NCBI GenBank assembly: GCA_944548615.1
Contig: OX155950.1
Location: 30,783,691 to 30,847,690, forward strand
Length of the DNA: 64,000 nt
Source of the DNA: Micropterix aruncella
Lineage: Eukaryota > Arthropoda > Insecta > Lepidoptera > Micropterigidae
Reading direction: 5' to 3'
The notes beneath the pieces are model-generated. The model was given only the letters and a program-made list of their open reading frames with translations, was not told the DNA's origin and searched no databases. A program made the translations under genes and the position numbers. This document shows, one piece after another, positions 54,011 through 64,000 of this stretch. Numbering within the stretch: position 1 is the stretch's first letter; each line of letters starts with the position of its first letter.

Positions 54011-54114
54011 CGCAGTGTTACAAGGCTCATAAAGACCGTAGAAAAGCCGTAAATAGTAAAGATTTATTATTTTTAAAACCGTAGACTAAAAATTATAAAG
54101 CTATTTTGGTTCTT

Positions 54115-54645
54115 TTACTTTCTCGGTCCACCGACCGACCAGAAGGGTAAGTAAGTACTGTGAACGCTCAAAAAAGACGTGACTGAAATATCCATTTTTA
54201 GCCTCCCAAAGACAATAAGGACCATTTCCAGACAGAAGTATGGATGTGTGTCTGTACGTCTGTATGTATATATTCCTCCACGATAGCGCCCAAACGCTTA
54301 ATTCGATTGAGCCGAAATTCGGTATGCAGTTAACATTTGGATGGCGAGAGTTGAAAAGATTGTGGTTGAAATCGGTCCACCACGAAGCGCACTAGTCATA
54401 TATAATTCCACCATACATGTTGATTAAATATTAGCGCCATGTGGTGGAGCTTGGCCCAAACTCGCCCTTAGCCGAGAAACGTACCGCAGTGCGCAAGGCG
54501 GTCGCGAACGAGCCCAACAGGGTTCGCCCGCCGGCCGAGAGAGGGCACTCATCGATTTTAACAATGAAATTAATATTCAGAGGAAATCAGGCCTGGTTTA
54601 CTTGCCGGGAAAGTCTTGGGGTGACAACTTAGTGACATAAATAAA
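54115..54645 (+). repeat. Family G repeat, copy 6
   Basis: Starts TCTCGGTCCACCGACCGACC, continues TCCTCCACGATAGCGCCCAA, GAGAGTTGAAAAGATTGTGG, GAAATCGGTCCACCACGAAG, the GC-rich block shared with 47100-47210, and ends TTGCCGGGAAAGTCTTGGGG-TGACAA. The left end resembles that of copy 5 (cc(a)ccgaccgacca-aaggg). Confidence 0.75.
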
Positions 54646-55855
54646 TAAGGGATGTACTATTTTAAAAATAGTAGATTATAAAACTATACAATCATACAGC
54701 CATTTTGGCTCGTTTTTATACATGTTTCACATAACTTTTATAATTGAAACATTTGCAATTATACCTCTCATTTTGATTATGCGTTTTGTTTAGCGCTTCA
54801 GGTCATATCCCCCTTAGGATGAAAAATAATTTTAGCCACCTAGATCATACAAATATTCCTGTGTGCGCTCTGCATCGACTATAGTACTCTAGACTAACGG
54901 TTTCCAAACTTTTTTAGATATGGAACCTTAGTAATTCGCTTACGTTTGGCGAAAGGCGGGGGGGGGGGGGTACGAAATTACCCCCCCTCCCTTATAGCGC
55001 CACTTCAAAAAATACGTCGGGGCTATTATATCAAAAATAGTTGACTATCAAAACACGTCATAATAGAAAATCTAAGTCAAGTTTATTGTTTAAGATAATT
55101 TATTAGAAAAAACACGTTTTCTTACGAATTTTTAATTAGATAATTAAGATATCTCTGTTATATTATGTATGATTTTGTTTATTTATACATATAAATATAA
55201 TATTATAGATTTCTTAGGATAATTAAAATAAATTGTCTACCTTGGAACAGGCGGCAGCCTAGTTAGGTTAAGACTTTTGTATATTGAATCTACTCATAAT
55301 TTGAAATCAATAAATAATTTGTAATTTGTAATTGTTTAACTTACTTTATTAGAAAAGTAAGGATTTTTATTACTGGCTGAATACCATATTTCATGCATGT
55401 GTAAGTAAACTTTTCGAGGCATTTATCAACCAAACAATGAGACAATACAGAATCATGAAATTATTTCAATATTCTGTTGATCCTTGATATTCGGCGTCAT
55501 GTCGGACGTTTAACTCTTAAATCCGGGAAAATATCCCGTCTATTTGCAAATATGTTTTTTTGCATGTAAACATAATAGCATTTCCAGCTAGCGATCAGCT
55601 AGAATCAAAAGACAGCGGAAGTTGTCAAAAAAAAATCTTGGAACCCTTATGGAGATCTCGCGGAACCCAGTTCGGGAACCACTGCTCCAGAGCAGTGAAA
55701 CGTGAGTAATCAGACGTGTTCACGAGACCGCGAGACGCGTTCCTCATGCACTTATTTATAAGCAAGCACCATTTGAAGTGTGCATTAATACATGCCGAGT
55801 GAGCTTGATGATCCAGAGTGAGGTTGACGGGCACATGGCGCTGGGGATTTGCGAC

Positions 55856-55859
<4 letters not shown>
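54646..55859. other. AT-rich; poly-G tract and a LINE-tail-like block
   Basis: The G run at 54957-54970 follows cgaaaggc. A block at 55235-55265 (accttggaacaggcggcagc, ctagttagg) matches the LINE 3' tails at 24605 and 28686, followed by aaatcaataaataatttg. At 54900-54930 and again at 55660-55690, ttggaacc/ggaaccc words suggest hAT-type ends (ggttcccgaactgg on the minus strand), not provable here. No genes. Confidence 0.4.

Positions 55860-55944
<85 letters not shown>
55860..55944. repeat. (TA)n microsatellite, ~85 bp
   Basis: Uninterrupted alternating A/T from 55860 to 55944. It directly joins the 5'-truncated repeat at 55945, so it may have arisen at the insertion joint. Isoleucine/tyrosine-rich open frames across it are artefacts. 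Confidence 0.95.
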
Positions 55945-55947
<3 letters not shown>

Positions 55948-56240
55948 TTACCGCTAGCGTGAAGAAGAGGCTGTCCAAGCGACCACGAATCTGTGACCGT
56001 CCTGGAGGAGGGAGAAATCGGTTCAAACCTGGTAGTAAGGGTGCGAGGAAGCCCGCTGGATTGCACTTCCCGGTGCCTCGCGGTAAGGCGTCGGACTCTA
56101 GCGACCTGTTAACGTAGTTTGACGGTGGATTGTGTTTATCCTTGCGTTCCATGCGTCTATTGCGTCCATGGGAGAAAGAATGGCAACAGTCGTTAAACCT
56201 TCCAGGGGTGGCGGATTAGCCTGAAGCAATTGACAACCCT
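55945..56240 (+). repeat. Unnamed ~720-bp repeat, copy 5 (5'-truncated)
   Basis: GAATTACCGCTAGCGTGAAG corresponds to position ~35155 of copy 3. It continues with CTGGTAGTAAGGGTGCGAGG, CCCGGTGCCTCGCGGTAAGG and a diverged end near gacaaccctgaactg. Confidence 0.7.
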
Positions 56241-56911
56241 GAACTGTTTTTTAAGGAGGTACCATAAAAATATTTAACTAAATGGGTGCATAACAAAATA
56301 AAACGCATTCTCGTGCACCAATCTTTATGAGTTTTATAAGGTAATGGGTTCTCGTGGAAGTTTTGGGTCGGGAGGTGGAGCAGATATAAGCGCGCATGGT
56401 GGCCCAGTCTTGTTTGTGTTCATAGATATGCATGTGGCTATCCTACCTATCCATTCTGCTTACTTGGTATGATCCGAACAATAATTGAGCCATTTATTTT
56501 ATTTATTTATTTAAGAATTAATTACTATAAAACATTGATTTGCTTAAAAAAATAACAGGAACCGAATGGCAAAACCTTAACCTTTTGCTTATTTGTTTCT
56601 GTCAGCCAACTGGGACTAGCCCGTTCTAGGGTGGACAGGACTCTAATATTACAATCAAGTTCGCTTGATTGCTTGATTGTTTACAAATGTACAAGTTTTA
56701 GTAAAAAGCTAATAACACTAAATTGCCATAAAATGTGGTCTTTAAAATAAAAATTTAATAAAATAAAAATAATAATAAAGAAATATTAAAAGATAATATA
56801 ATTAAAAAAAACAATTCCATTATATGTATAATCGGCAATAAATATATTATCAAATTCGATTAAATAATATAAATAAAGTTATATGTGAGAAAAGAAAGAA
56901 AAAGTCATTAA
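56241..56911. other. AT-rich, unassigned
   Basis: No coding feature. A short (ctTGATT)-type palindromic word (aagttcgcttgattgcttgattg) at 56660. Low-complexity A/T from 56740 to 56900. Confidence 0.35.
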
Positions 56912-57862
56912 TCTATATAATAAAAATGAGTCGGGTTTTATGTATGTTACCTAATAACTCACGATCGGCTAACCCGATTTGGATGATTCTTTTTTTGTTT
57001 TGTTCATAATCACTTCGGTCTTACTATAGGCAATAAAAAATCCGGAAAATCTCTCGGAAAAGTGAGAAAAATGTGAAAAACCGAAAATTATTTTAGTACT
57101 AAGCTTGATCATAGATGGCGTTGCTTGACAAGAATAAAAATTCGAAAATCAAGATGGCGGTACAGTTAACATTTGACAGTTAAGTTGAATTTTACGATTT
57201 CTTGATAGCGTTTTCGTGATTCTGAAGGTAAATCAACTGAATTAAATGAATTTGTGTAACTCGTGAAGAGAGGTTCGAGCAACTGAAAGCGATGAGCGTC
57301 GCCAAAAATTGAATAAAGCGGCACGGATCCGTAATGTTGCAGTGCGAAGACGATTGAATTTGAGACAAAACACATACAGAGAGGCAATCTATTATGACCT
57401 GACGAAACAATACAGCGATTATAAATGCATGCAAATTGGAGAAATGGACCATTTGTGCCAATATTGCAATGCATTGAAGTACCGCCACGAACCACTCGCT
57501 TTGTGTTGTGCAGGGGGTAAAATGAGATTGACACCATTGGTTCCATTAGGATCGTTCGTGTCTGGAAATGCACCAGATTCTAAGCATTTTATGTCTAACA
57601 TTCTCTGTCAAACAAAATCGTACTTGTTACACACTTTTCTCCTCCATTTAAGACACAACGAGCACTAGCAATCCACAAATGGCAATTGATGAAACTGCTC
57701 TTTTGGTGAGACAAAAAATAAACAAACAGACTGCTTTCAATGAAGAATTTAAACAAACAATGCAAATTTCAAACAACTGTCGATGAAAATTACCTATGGT
57801 AACGCCATCTGCTGCTAAGCGAACAAATTCGTGGCGAGACGAAGTTCGCCGGGTTCCGCTAG
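56912..57862 (+). mobile_element. Helitron derivative, 951 bp, both termini present
   Basis: Begins TCTATATAATAAAAATGAG directly after an A and ends GGGTTCCGCTAG directly before a T: 5'-TC, 3'-CTAG and A|T insertion are the Helitron rules. The 5' region CTAACCCGATTTGGATGATT is typical of insect Helitrons. Before the 3' end, GGCGAGACGAAGTTCGCC forms the expected short hairpin. Inside (57310-57600) is only an N-terminal piece of the Helitron protein: CMQIGEMDHLCQYCNALKYR, HEPLALCCAGGKMRLTPL, with its CxxC...CC cluster. Rep and helicase motifs are absent, so the element is non-autonomous. Confidence 0.85.
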
Positions 57863-57998
57863 TATTTAATATATGTTAAGTAATATAAGATTTAATATAA
57901 AAATACCTATTTATAAAAGTAAAATTCATTGTCAAAATAATATATAACAGCAAAGTCAAATATTGCTATAAAAAAATCCTAAATTGAGCCATTTCTAT
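57863..57998. other. AT-rich spacer
   Basis: Nothing seen. Confidence 0.4.
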
Positions 57999-58194
57999 TG
58001 TAGCGACGCTACAAACCCAACTATAAAGTTTATTTTTATTTTGATTTAATGGCTGGCTGAGAACGAGCCCAGCAATATTATTTCGTTCTATTAAAAAGTG
58101 GATACATTCAAATTTTAAAAACAAATTTTCGAACTGTGATTCTGTACCTTAAGAAGAGACGATTCAACTAAAAGAAATTACGCTCGCGTTATCA
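57999..58194 (+). repeat. Ty3/gypsy 5' LTR piece
   Basis: 196 bases starting TGTAGCGACGCTACAAACCC, virtually identical to 58680-58875. Cut at acgctcgcgttatca, after which the element jumps directly to the end of its pol gene. The LTR end and primer-binding site are lost. Confidence 0.85.
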
Positions 58195-58199
58195 AACTA

Positions 58200-58679
58200 C
58201 AAAAACTTGTTTTTTGAAAAACAAACTACAAAAACGATACCAGAAACTGTGCAGCAAATGAGAGAGACATTCGAGGCGCACAGACCGCGAAGAGAACGAG
58301 AACACCACAATAACATTTTCGTACATCGGGATCTAAAGGAGGCGACGCACGTATTTGTGAGAGACGACACGGTGAAGAGACCACTGCAAAACCCGTATAG
58401 AGGGCCATATAAGGTTTTGAGGCGGCGAGATAAGACATTCGACATTGAACAGGACAGAGCCAAAGTTACCATCTCGATTGATCGTTTAAAACCCTGCTAC
58501 GGCGTGGCAAGCAGTAACGAGAACGAGCAGGAGACAGACAAGGAGGAGCCCAGGTGGGCAGCGTCCGCGAACAACAACCAACAAGGACCACAGCAATACA
58601 AGACCAGATACGGAAGAACGGTTCGACCTCCCGGGCAGTGGCACACGACGACCTGTCGTCCTCCCAAAGGGGGGAATGA
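58200..58679 (+). pseudogene. Ty3/gypsy integrase C-terminus remnant
   Basis: Open frame from 58207: HVFVRDDTVKRPLQNPYRGP, YKVLRRRDKTFDIEQDRAKV, TISIDRLKPCYGV, then a hydrophilic tail with TRYGRTVRPPGQW. The block VFxRxDxxxxPLQxPYxGPYxVLxRxxKxFxI and SIDRLKPA is the C-terminal domain of gypsy-group integrases. AAAGGGGGGAATGA at 58666-58679 is a polypurine tract next to the 3' LTR. gag, protease, RT and the integrase core are deleted. Confidence 0.85.
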
Positions 58680-58935
58680 TGTAGCGACGCTACAAACCCA
58701 ACTATAAAGTTTATTTTTATTTTGATTTAATGGCTGGCTGAGAACGAGCCCAGCAATATTATTTCGTTCTATTAAAAAGTGGATACATTCAAATTTTAAA
58801 AACAAATTTTCGAACTGTGATTCTGTACCTTAAGAAGAGACGATTCAACTAAAAGAAATTACGCTCGCGTTATCACGTATTATTGTACATTTTTGTAAAG
58901 AGAAAAAATATATTTTACACAACAGTTTATCGCGG
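58680..58935 (+). repeat. Ty3/gypsy 3' LTR (right end uncertain)
   Basis: Starts TGTAGCGACGCTACAAACCC right after the polypurine tract. The first 196 bases match the 5' LTR with almost no differences. The end is placed near ttttacacaacagtttatcgcgg because the 5' copy is truncated and gives no comparison. No target duplication established. Confidence 0.7.
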
Positions 58936-59398
58936 TTTTTTTTACTATCACGTTCTTCGACACACGAAAGAGACGCGAAACTATAAAAAAATATTATTTC
59001 ATGATTAAGTTCAAACCATTAAAAAATATTTAGGTGTCCTTGCGCTTCATCCCATTGAAATCCTATTTAATAAAACATTTTCTTGCCTAGTAAATATTAA
59101 AAGCAAAAGCGGGCTCTGACTCTCACCTAAATGATCCCGTTGTTCATATTTGAAGCCGAAGTATTAAGATAACCCTATAATAAAGTAGACTATACCACTA
59201 GCGACTTAACAAAATGTAGCCATTGAGCGAAGTTCTGCATCCCCGCCTGTGGAGTGCCATACACTTACTATAAAACACTTATAGAGGTGCCTGATCATGT
59301 GACGCATTAATTTACCCGGTCACGCATACATTCACATCATCATTCCTTCTTGTATATATATAATTATTAAATTATTAAATGCGGATTTCAGACAACAG
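58936..59398. other. AT-rich spacer
   Basis: No feature recognised. Confidence 0.35.
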
Positions 59399-60601
59399 AT
59401 GGTGTACCAATGCAGTTTGTGCTATAAAGATTTGACACTGTGCCATTTTGTTGTATCATCATCAAGTGTCAGACGCGCATGAGCCATTAATTGGAAAAGC
59501 GTGTGCATATTGTTGTGTTGTTGTCTTCAATATGTCGAAATTTGTACTGAACAAAGATCATTCGCGAAAAGCATTTATTTTTTGTTTTCAGTGGAAGAAA
59601 ACTGCTGCTGAATCATACCGATTACTTTAAGAAGTTTATGGTGAACATGATCCATCGCAAGATATGTGTGAACGATGGTTTCGGCGTTTCAAAAGTGGTG
59701 AGTTCGATGTTGCAGACAAGAAACGTGGAAAACCGCCAAAAAATAGGAAGACGTGGAATTGCAAGCATTGTTATACGCAAATGATTGGCAAACACAAAAA
59801 CAAGTCGCCGAACAATTCGGCGTTAGTCAACAAGCTGTTTCCAATCGGTTACGAGAGATGGGAAAGATTCAGAAGACCGGTAGATGGGTGCCACATGAGT
59901 TTAACGACAGGCAAATGGAAAAGCGCAAAACCACATGAGACATTTTGCTCGCTTGGTACAAAAGTAAACCGTTTTTGCATCGTATACAGGGGACGAAAAG
60001 TGGATTTATTTTGATAATCCCAAGCGCAAAAAATCCACATCAAACGTAGGACAGAATCGCGTTGGGAGACGATGCTCTGTGTTGTAGGATCAGAGGGGCG
60101 TGGTTTATTATGAGCTGTTAAAACCTGGGGAAACGGTTAATACTAAACGTTACCAAGACCAATTGACCAATTTGAACCGTTCACTGCTTGAAATAAGGCC
60201 AGAATACCGAAAGAGACAACACAAAGTAATTTTTTTAATGACAATGCTCCATCACATACGGCAAAACTGGTTTGGGACACGTTGGAAGCACTCAATTGGG
60301 AAGTTCTACCCCATGCGGCTTACTCACGAGACTTGGCTCCTTTCGATTACTACTTGTTTGCATCGATGGGTCACGCACTCGCTGAGCAGTGCTTTGGTTC
60401 GTACGATGATTTGAGAAAATGGCTCGATGAATGTTTCGCAGCAAAAGGGGAAGATTTTTACTGGCGTGGTATTCATAAATTGCCCGAAAGATGGGAAAAT
60501 GTATAAAAAGCGATGGAGCATAGTTTGAATAAAGCACTTTTTCATAATTCTTCCGACTTTAACATTTTTATAGAAAAAACGCATTTCATAATTGTACACC
60601 T
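59399..60601 (+). mobile_element. Decayed mariner transposon
   Basis: Transposase pieces in three frames: MSKFVLNKDHSRKAFIFCFQ (HTH 1), CERWFRRFKSGEFDVADKKR, KQVAEQFGVSQQAVSNRLRE (HTH 2), FLHRI...WIYFDNPKRK (first Asp region), VVYYELLKPGETVNTKRYQD, QLTNLNRSLLEIRPEYRKRQ, DNAPSHTAK-like (second Asp, degraded), and AAYSRDLAPFDYYLFASMGH (third Asp of the DD34D triad). Stops and shifts interrupt it. The right end AGGTGTACAATTATGAAATG (minus strand) is mariner-like; the left end near ATGGTGTACCAATGC is diverged. Not active. Confidence 0.88.
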
Positions 60602-61734
60602 GGTATGTATATACTTGCTTACATTTCATTAGTACACTCCGTGTCGTACTCACGCCATAGTCACTTGTTTTAATCAATAGGCACTGCTCACTTGACAATT
60701 CTTTAAAAACGAAACGAAAAGGCTTTTTATTTAACAGTCGTTTCTCTGTTCCGTCGATTGCTGGCGACGCAACACTATTACATGAAAGCCAGCGAAAACT
60801 TCCTGACATTTTATATAACCACTGCCCGGAAAAAAAAACATATGCAAACTTCTGTGGCCGATTTTATCATATACATATTAAAGGAATTAATTTATTTTAA
60901 TTGAATATTTTCCCCGGAAACATCCGGTAGCATTACAAAAAATCTTGGATTTGCATTGAAGAAAAAAACCTGCACTTTATTTGGCGTTTCAAAAACCTTG
61001 CTGTATTTTTTTAATTTAAAAGAAATTGTTACGACAAATGTCAATACCTATAAATATTACAAAAAATGCCACGGTCACATACTACAATCACAGTCGACTG
61101 AAAGCTATTGCAATGATGGTAAACACGAAAAAAAAAACAATTTGGTAGTCTCACTTTTGCCGCAATATAACGAATCATTTAAGTTTAATTTTTATATTGA
61201 TTGGTAGATAAAGGTATAAAGTTAATTTGATTACAGTCTCTTTTAATAAAGCTATAAAAAGTATCAGATTTACGTTGCGAAAGTAATGAAAGTTTTCAAA
61301 AATGTAAATGCATTTACTGGTCTCTTTTTTTACCCATTTGAAACATTTATCGTCGAACGTAACATTAATTGTCAGTCTCGAAGAGCGTTTTAAATAAATT
61401 GAAACCCTCTTATATGAAAATGAAACCCTCTAGAAAATGAAAAACTGTTTTAGATTACTCATCAACTTACTGACTTAGAAATTGACGCAGCAATACGTTA
61501 TTTTAAAAATAGTATTCTAAAAATCATAAATCCGTTTTGGCTCGCTTTTATCGATATTTCTCCGTGATTTTACAGTTTTATATTAACTTTCAATGTTCGT
61601 ATGTAAGTTGTCCGTTCAAAATTTGCAAACCATTTTCAACCACTTGCTGATATCCGATTGAGCTGAATTTTGGCATAGTAAGTTCGGTGACGATGCAATA
61701 GTGTGGTACAATCGAGCTGATTTGATGATAGGGC
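60602..61734. other. AT-rich, unassigned
   Basis: No coding, RNA or named repeat feature. 61500-61580 carries the inverted TATCGATAAAAGCGAGCC repeat seen at 63780. An 83-codon plus frame at 60956 is AT-driven and unrecognised. Confidence 0.35.
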
Positions 61735-62105
61735 CGGGGTGTAGAGACTGGGACTCCCTGATGGCAAATGGTAGGACAGTCGTTATCATGAGTAATTTCC
61801 ATTACACAAGATGACGACGGTCTGAAAATGGAGCCGGAAGATTGCCACTGGAACTCCCTGATAGTCGAGTCCTGATAGTAATAAGATAGTCGAGTTTGGA
61901 CTCGTTTGTTTTGTTGTCTTGAGTACTTTCCATTACACATGAAGATATAGGCGGGAGATAGCCACTGGAACTCCCTGATGGAAAGTGCTAAGATAGTCGA
62001 GTTTGGGATAGTTTGTTTTGTTGTCATGAGTACTTTCCATTACACACGATGACGAGGGTCTGAAGATGGCGCAGGAGACTACCACTGGAACTCCCCGGTG
62101 AAAGG
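61735..62105 (+). repeat. Minisatellite, ~110-bp unit, four imperfect units
   Basis: Units centre on (c/t)ACTGG(A/G)ACTCCCTGATGG at 61748, 61849, 61959 and 62080. Each is followed by aagatagtcgagtttgg, TTGTTTTGTTGTCATGAGTA, CTTTCCATTACACA-gatgac and a g(g/c)cgggaga joint. Unit lengths vary from about 101 to 121 by small indels. Confidence 0.85.
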
Positions 62106-62281
62106 TGAACCTTGCTCATAAAAATCCTTTTATTACTTTAATTTATTTTTATAAAATATGGAATATTACTAATATAAACTATAATCACATGAAACCTTAG
62201 ATGTGCATCTAACTACACTTACAAAATTTAGGTATCCGAAATATTTGTAATTATATTTATACTTTGATTATGCGATGTGCT
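62106..62281. other. AT-rich spacer
   Basis: Nothing seen apart from attatgcgatgtgctgttttagc, the RTE insertion site. Confidence 0.4.
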
Positions 62282-62293
62282 GTTTTAGCACTT

Positions 62294-62846
62294 ATTATTT
62301 ATTATTATTATTTATTCCGTAGCCGGCGATTGGGGAGGGGGTCACCCTCGCAACCAATACGCTGCTGTCGGTGTCGCTGGATCTCGTACTCCATTCACGA
62401 TTCGCTTCCATTCTTGACGATTTTTTGCCACGTCTCGAGCATCCCTAGCCGATAATCGTTGATTCTTAAGGTCGTCTTTGATGTTATTTAGCCAGGTTTT
62501 CTTCGGTGCCGATCGCTGAATTCTCCATTCTGTCGAACGGTCTCGCCAAAGAAGTTTACGTAGCAAGCGATTATTGTTCATTCGGCAAACATGGCCGAAC
62601 CAGCGTAGTCGACGTTTTTGTACTTCTTCTTCGATCGTTCTTACTAGATCGCATCTTTCTCTAATGGTCTCGATTCGAATTCGGTCGCGGAGTGAGACAT
62701 CGAGAATCTGCCTCAAGCATCGCATTTGGAAGACTTCGAACTTTTTAAGGTCCGATTGTAGCAACGTCCACGTTTCCGATCCATAAAGAAGAATGGGAAT
62801 AACCAACGTTCGGTATAGTCGTACTTTGGTTTTGATGGTAATTTTC
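62294..62846 (-). mobile_element. RTE-type LINE, 5'-truncated, with 12-bp TSD
   Basis: Minus strand: AKTKITIKTKVRLYRTLVIP, ILLYGSETWTLLQSDLKKFE, VFQMRCLRQILDVSLRDRIR, EEVQKRRLRWFGHVCRMNNN, STEWRIQRSAPKKTWLNNIK, and a stop at 62340. LYGSETW, RCLRxILxVSxxDRIRxE and RRLRWxGHVxRM are the C-terminal signatures of insect RTE-like elements. The 3' end is an (AATA)n tail (62294-62320). The direct repeat GTTTTAGCACTT flanks it at 62282-62293 and 62847-62858. 5' truncation, a simple-repeat tail and a TSD are all signs of target-primed insertion. The frame is uninterrupted, so it is fairly recent. Confidence 0.9.
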
Positions 62847-62858
62847 GTTTTAGCACTT

Positions 62859-63237
62859 GCACAACATTATTTTGTAATTATCCCGCAAACCCCTGTATTA
62901 CGACTAGTGTGGATCAAACCACTGAGCAAAAAATTAGATTACTGCATTTTCTCTCCTCGATCATTAGGGTATATGAAATAGAAATCCTTTCTGTAAAATT
63001 CATAATTAGATAAAAATCATTTTTTTGGGGCTCTGAATTTCAGCCTTATGTGAATAATCCCTTGCGCGCATGGTGCGGTAACACAATAGGGTGATTATAT
63101 TATCTGGCTCTCGGCCGGGGAAATTGGCTGTACATACGCGGAGCTGCAATTAGCACACCGCCTCGGAGGAGCAAAAGTTGCAAATTAAACAAAGTGTGCG
63201 TCGCACAGTGGGCTTATTAATGGCATATCAAAAGAAT
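62859..63237. other. Unassigned
   Basis: 63100-63180 is more GC-rich (tctcggccgggg, cgcggagctgc) without an identifiable frame. Otherwise AT-rich. Confidence 0.35.
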
Positions 63238-63560
63238 CAATTGTGTCACCCCAAGACTTTCCCGGCAAACAGCCAGACCACCCCCCCCCCCCTCCCACCC
63301 CGATAGTGATTGTATCAAGTGATTATGGACGCAAATGTAGTATATTTGTAGTATTAAAATGGCTACTTTTCAAAATGATGTAGTATTTTCTTCAATTATG
63401 CGTTTTTTTGTATCTCTTGTACCTATACAAGATTTTCCAAACAAAATTTCACAATGCGGTTTCGGCCCAACGACGCATCCGTGTACCGAATTTCAAGTCT
63501 CTAAGTTAAATATTTCGAGATTGAAGTATGACTATCGCTTCACTTCAATTTTACACTGCC
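63238..63560 (-). repeat. Family G repeat, copy 7 (truncated)
   Basis: TGTCACCCCAAGACTTTCCC, a C run at 63284-63296, AAATGATGTAGTATTTTCTT, TTCACAATGCGGTTTCGGCC, CGTGTACCGAATTTCAAGTC, TTTCGAGATTGAAGTATGAC. Lacks the GATAGCGC and CACACA part. Confidence 0.75.
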
Positions 63561-64000
63561 AAAAATAAATTTGAAATCAGTAAAATATATTTTAATACGC
63601 ATTTATAATAATCGCCCATGTCCTTTTGCTTTATCCTATTTATATCCTGCTTAAAACCGCATTTTTCTCGCGAAATAAAGGTAAAAAACCAAAATAAAGA
63701 CGTAAGTAGACTATACTTTATACTATATCTTATGAGACTGTATACTAATTAGACTATAATTCATACTATATCTTATAGAAATACGCAGAGAATATCGATA
63801 AAAGCGAGCCATAATATGTATACAGATTTCAGATTTCGATTTTTAAATAACGTATACCAGTGTCGATGTAAAAGTCAATACGTAGATAAATCTTCTAACG
63901 GTGTTGGGAATCTTACGAAATTCATCACTTTTCGGTAAATTTCAGTTAAAATAAATCGGCACAAAAACTTTATTAAAAAAAAAATGTTTTGCTGTATTTT
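63561..64000. other. AT-rich; TATCGATAAAAGCGAGCC repeat copy
   Basis: 63680-63780 repeats agactata(a/c)-tttatactatatcttat twice. 63780-63850 matches 15000-15070. No gene. Confidence 0.4.

Noticed and set aside
55785..56152. Open frames of 93 and 97 codons rich in Ile-Tyr
   Set aside because: They run through the (TA)n microsatellite, which is open in several frames. No gene.

Overview
The window looks like a stretch of insect nuclear genome, probably lepidopteran. It is AT-rich, with split genes, canonical GT/AG introns and a dense load of animal transposons. No bacterial operons or viral genomes are visible. The lineage call is an inference from the gene content and the transposon types.

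The one host gene I can identify is a liprin-beta (PPFIBP-type) scaffold gene on the minus strand, running right to left. Six exons are readable between 9495 and 23: a low-complexity N-terminal exon, two coiled-coil exons, a linker exon, a 59-bp exon encoding the RGGxRAT motif, and the first SAM-domain exon. Phases agree at four of the five junctions; one exon in the linker is missing from my reading. Later SAM exons lie beyond the left edge. Further right on the same strand, GC-rich coding-like segments (12510-12848 and 16860-17151) have splice phases that fit the first of these exons. They may be alternative 5' exons with their own CpG-rich starts.

The rest is accessory DNA. Largely intact is a 3485-bp PIF/Harbinger transposon (39691-43175) with TIRs, a TAA target duplication and two uninterrupted genes, a HARBI1-type transposase and a MADF-BESS protein, on opposite strands. 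Each gene has an exon inside the other's intron, and the element sits inside a tRNA-derived SINE. Other elements are a hAT deletion derivative with 8-bp TSDs, a Helitron derivative with both termini, a decayed mariner, Transib-like and Penelope-like remnants, a Ty3/gypsy remnant with two LTR pieces, several LINE fragments, and four or more MITEs.

Three repeat families without an obvious name recur: a ~720-bp element (five copies, two with exact 12-14-bp TSDs), a ~600-bp family with homopolymer C/G tracts and a GATAGCGCC motif (at least seven copies), and a MITE-like family that is repeatedly the target of other insertions. A 5S rRNA-like sequence starts a 1.09-kb insertion with inverted ends. 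Between 47.5 and 49.5 kb a tandem duplication carries two copies of a small exon predicted to start a myristoylated protein.
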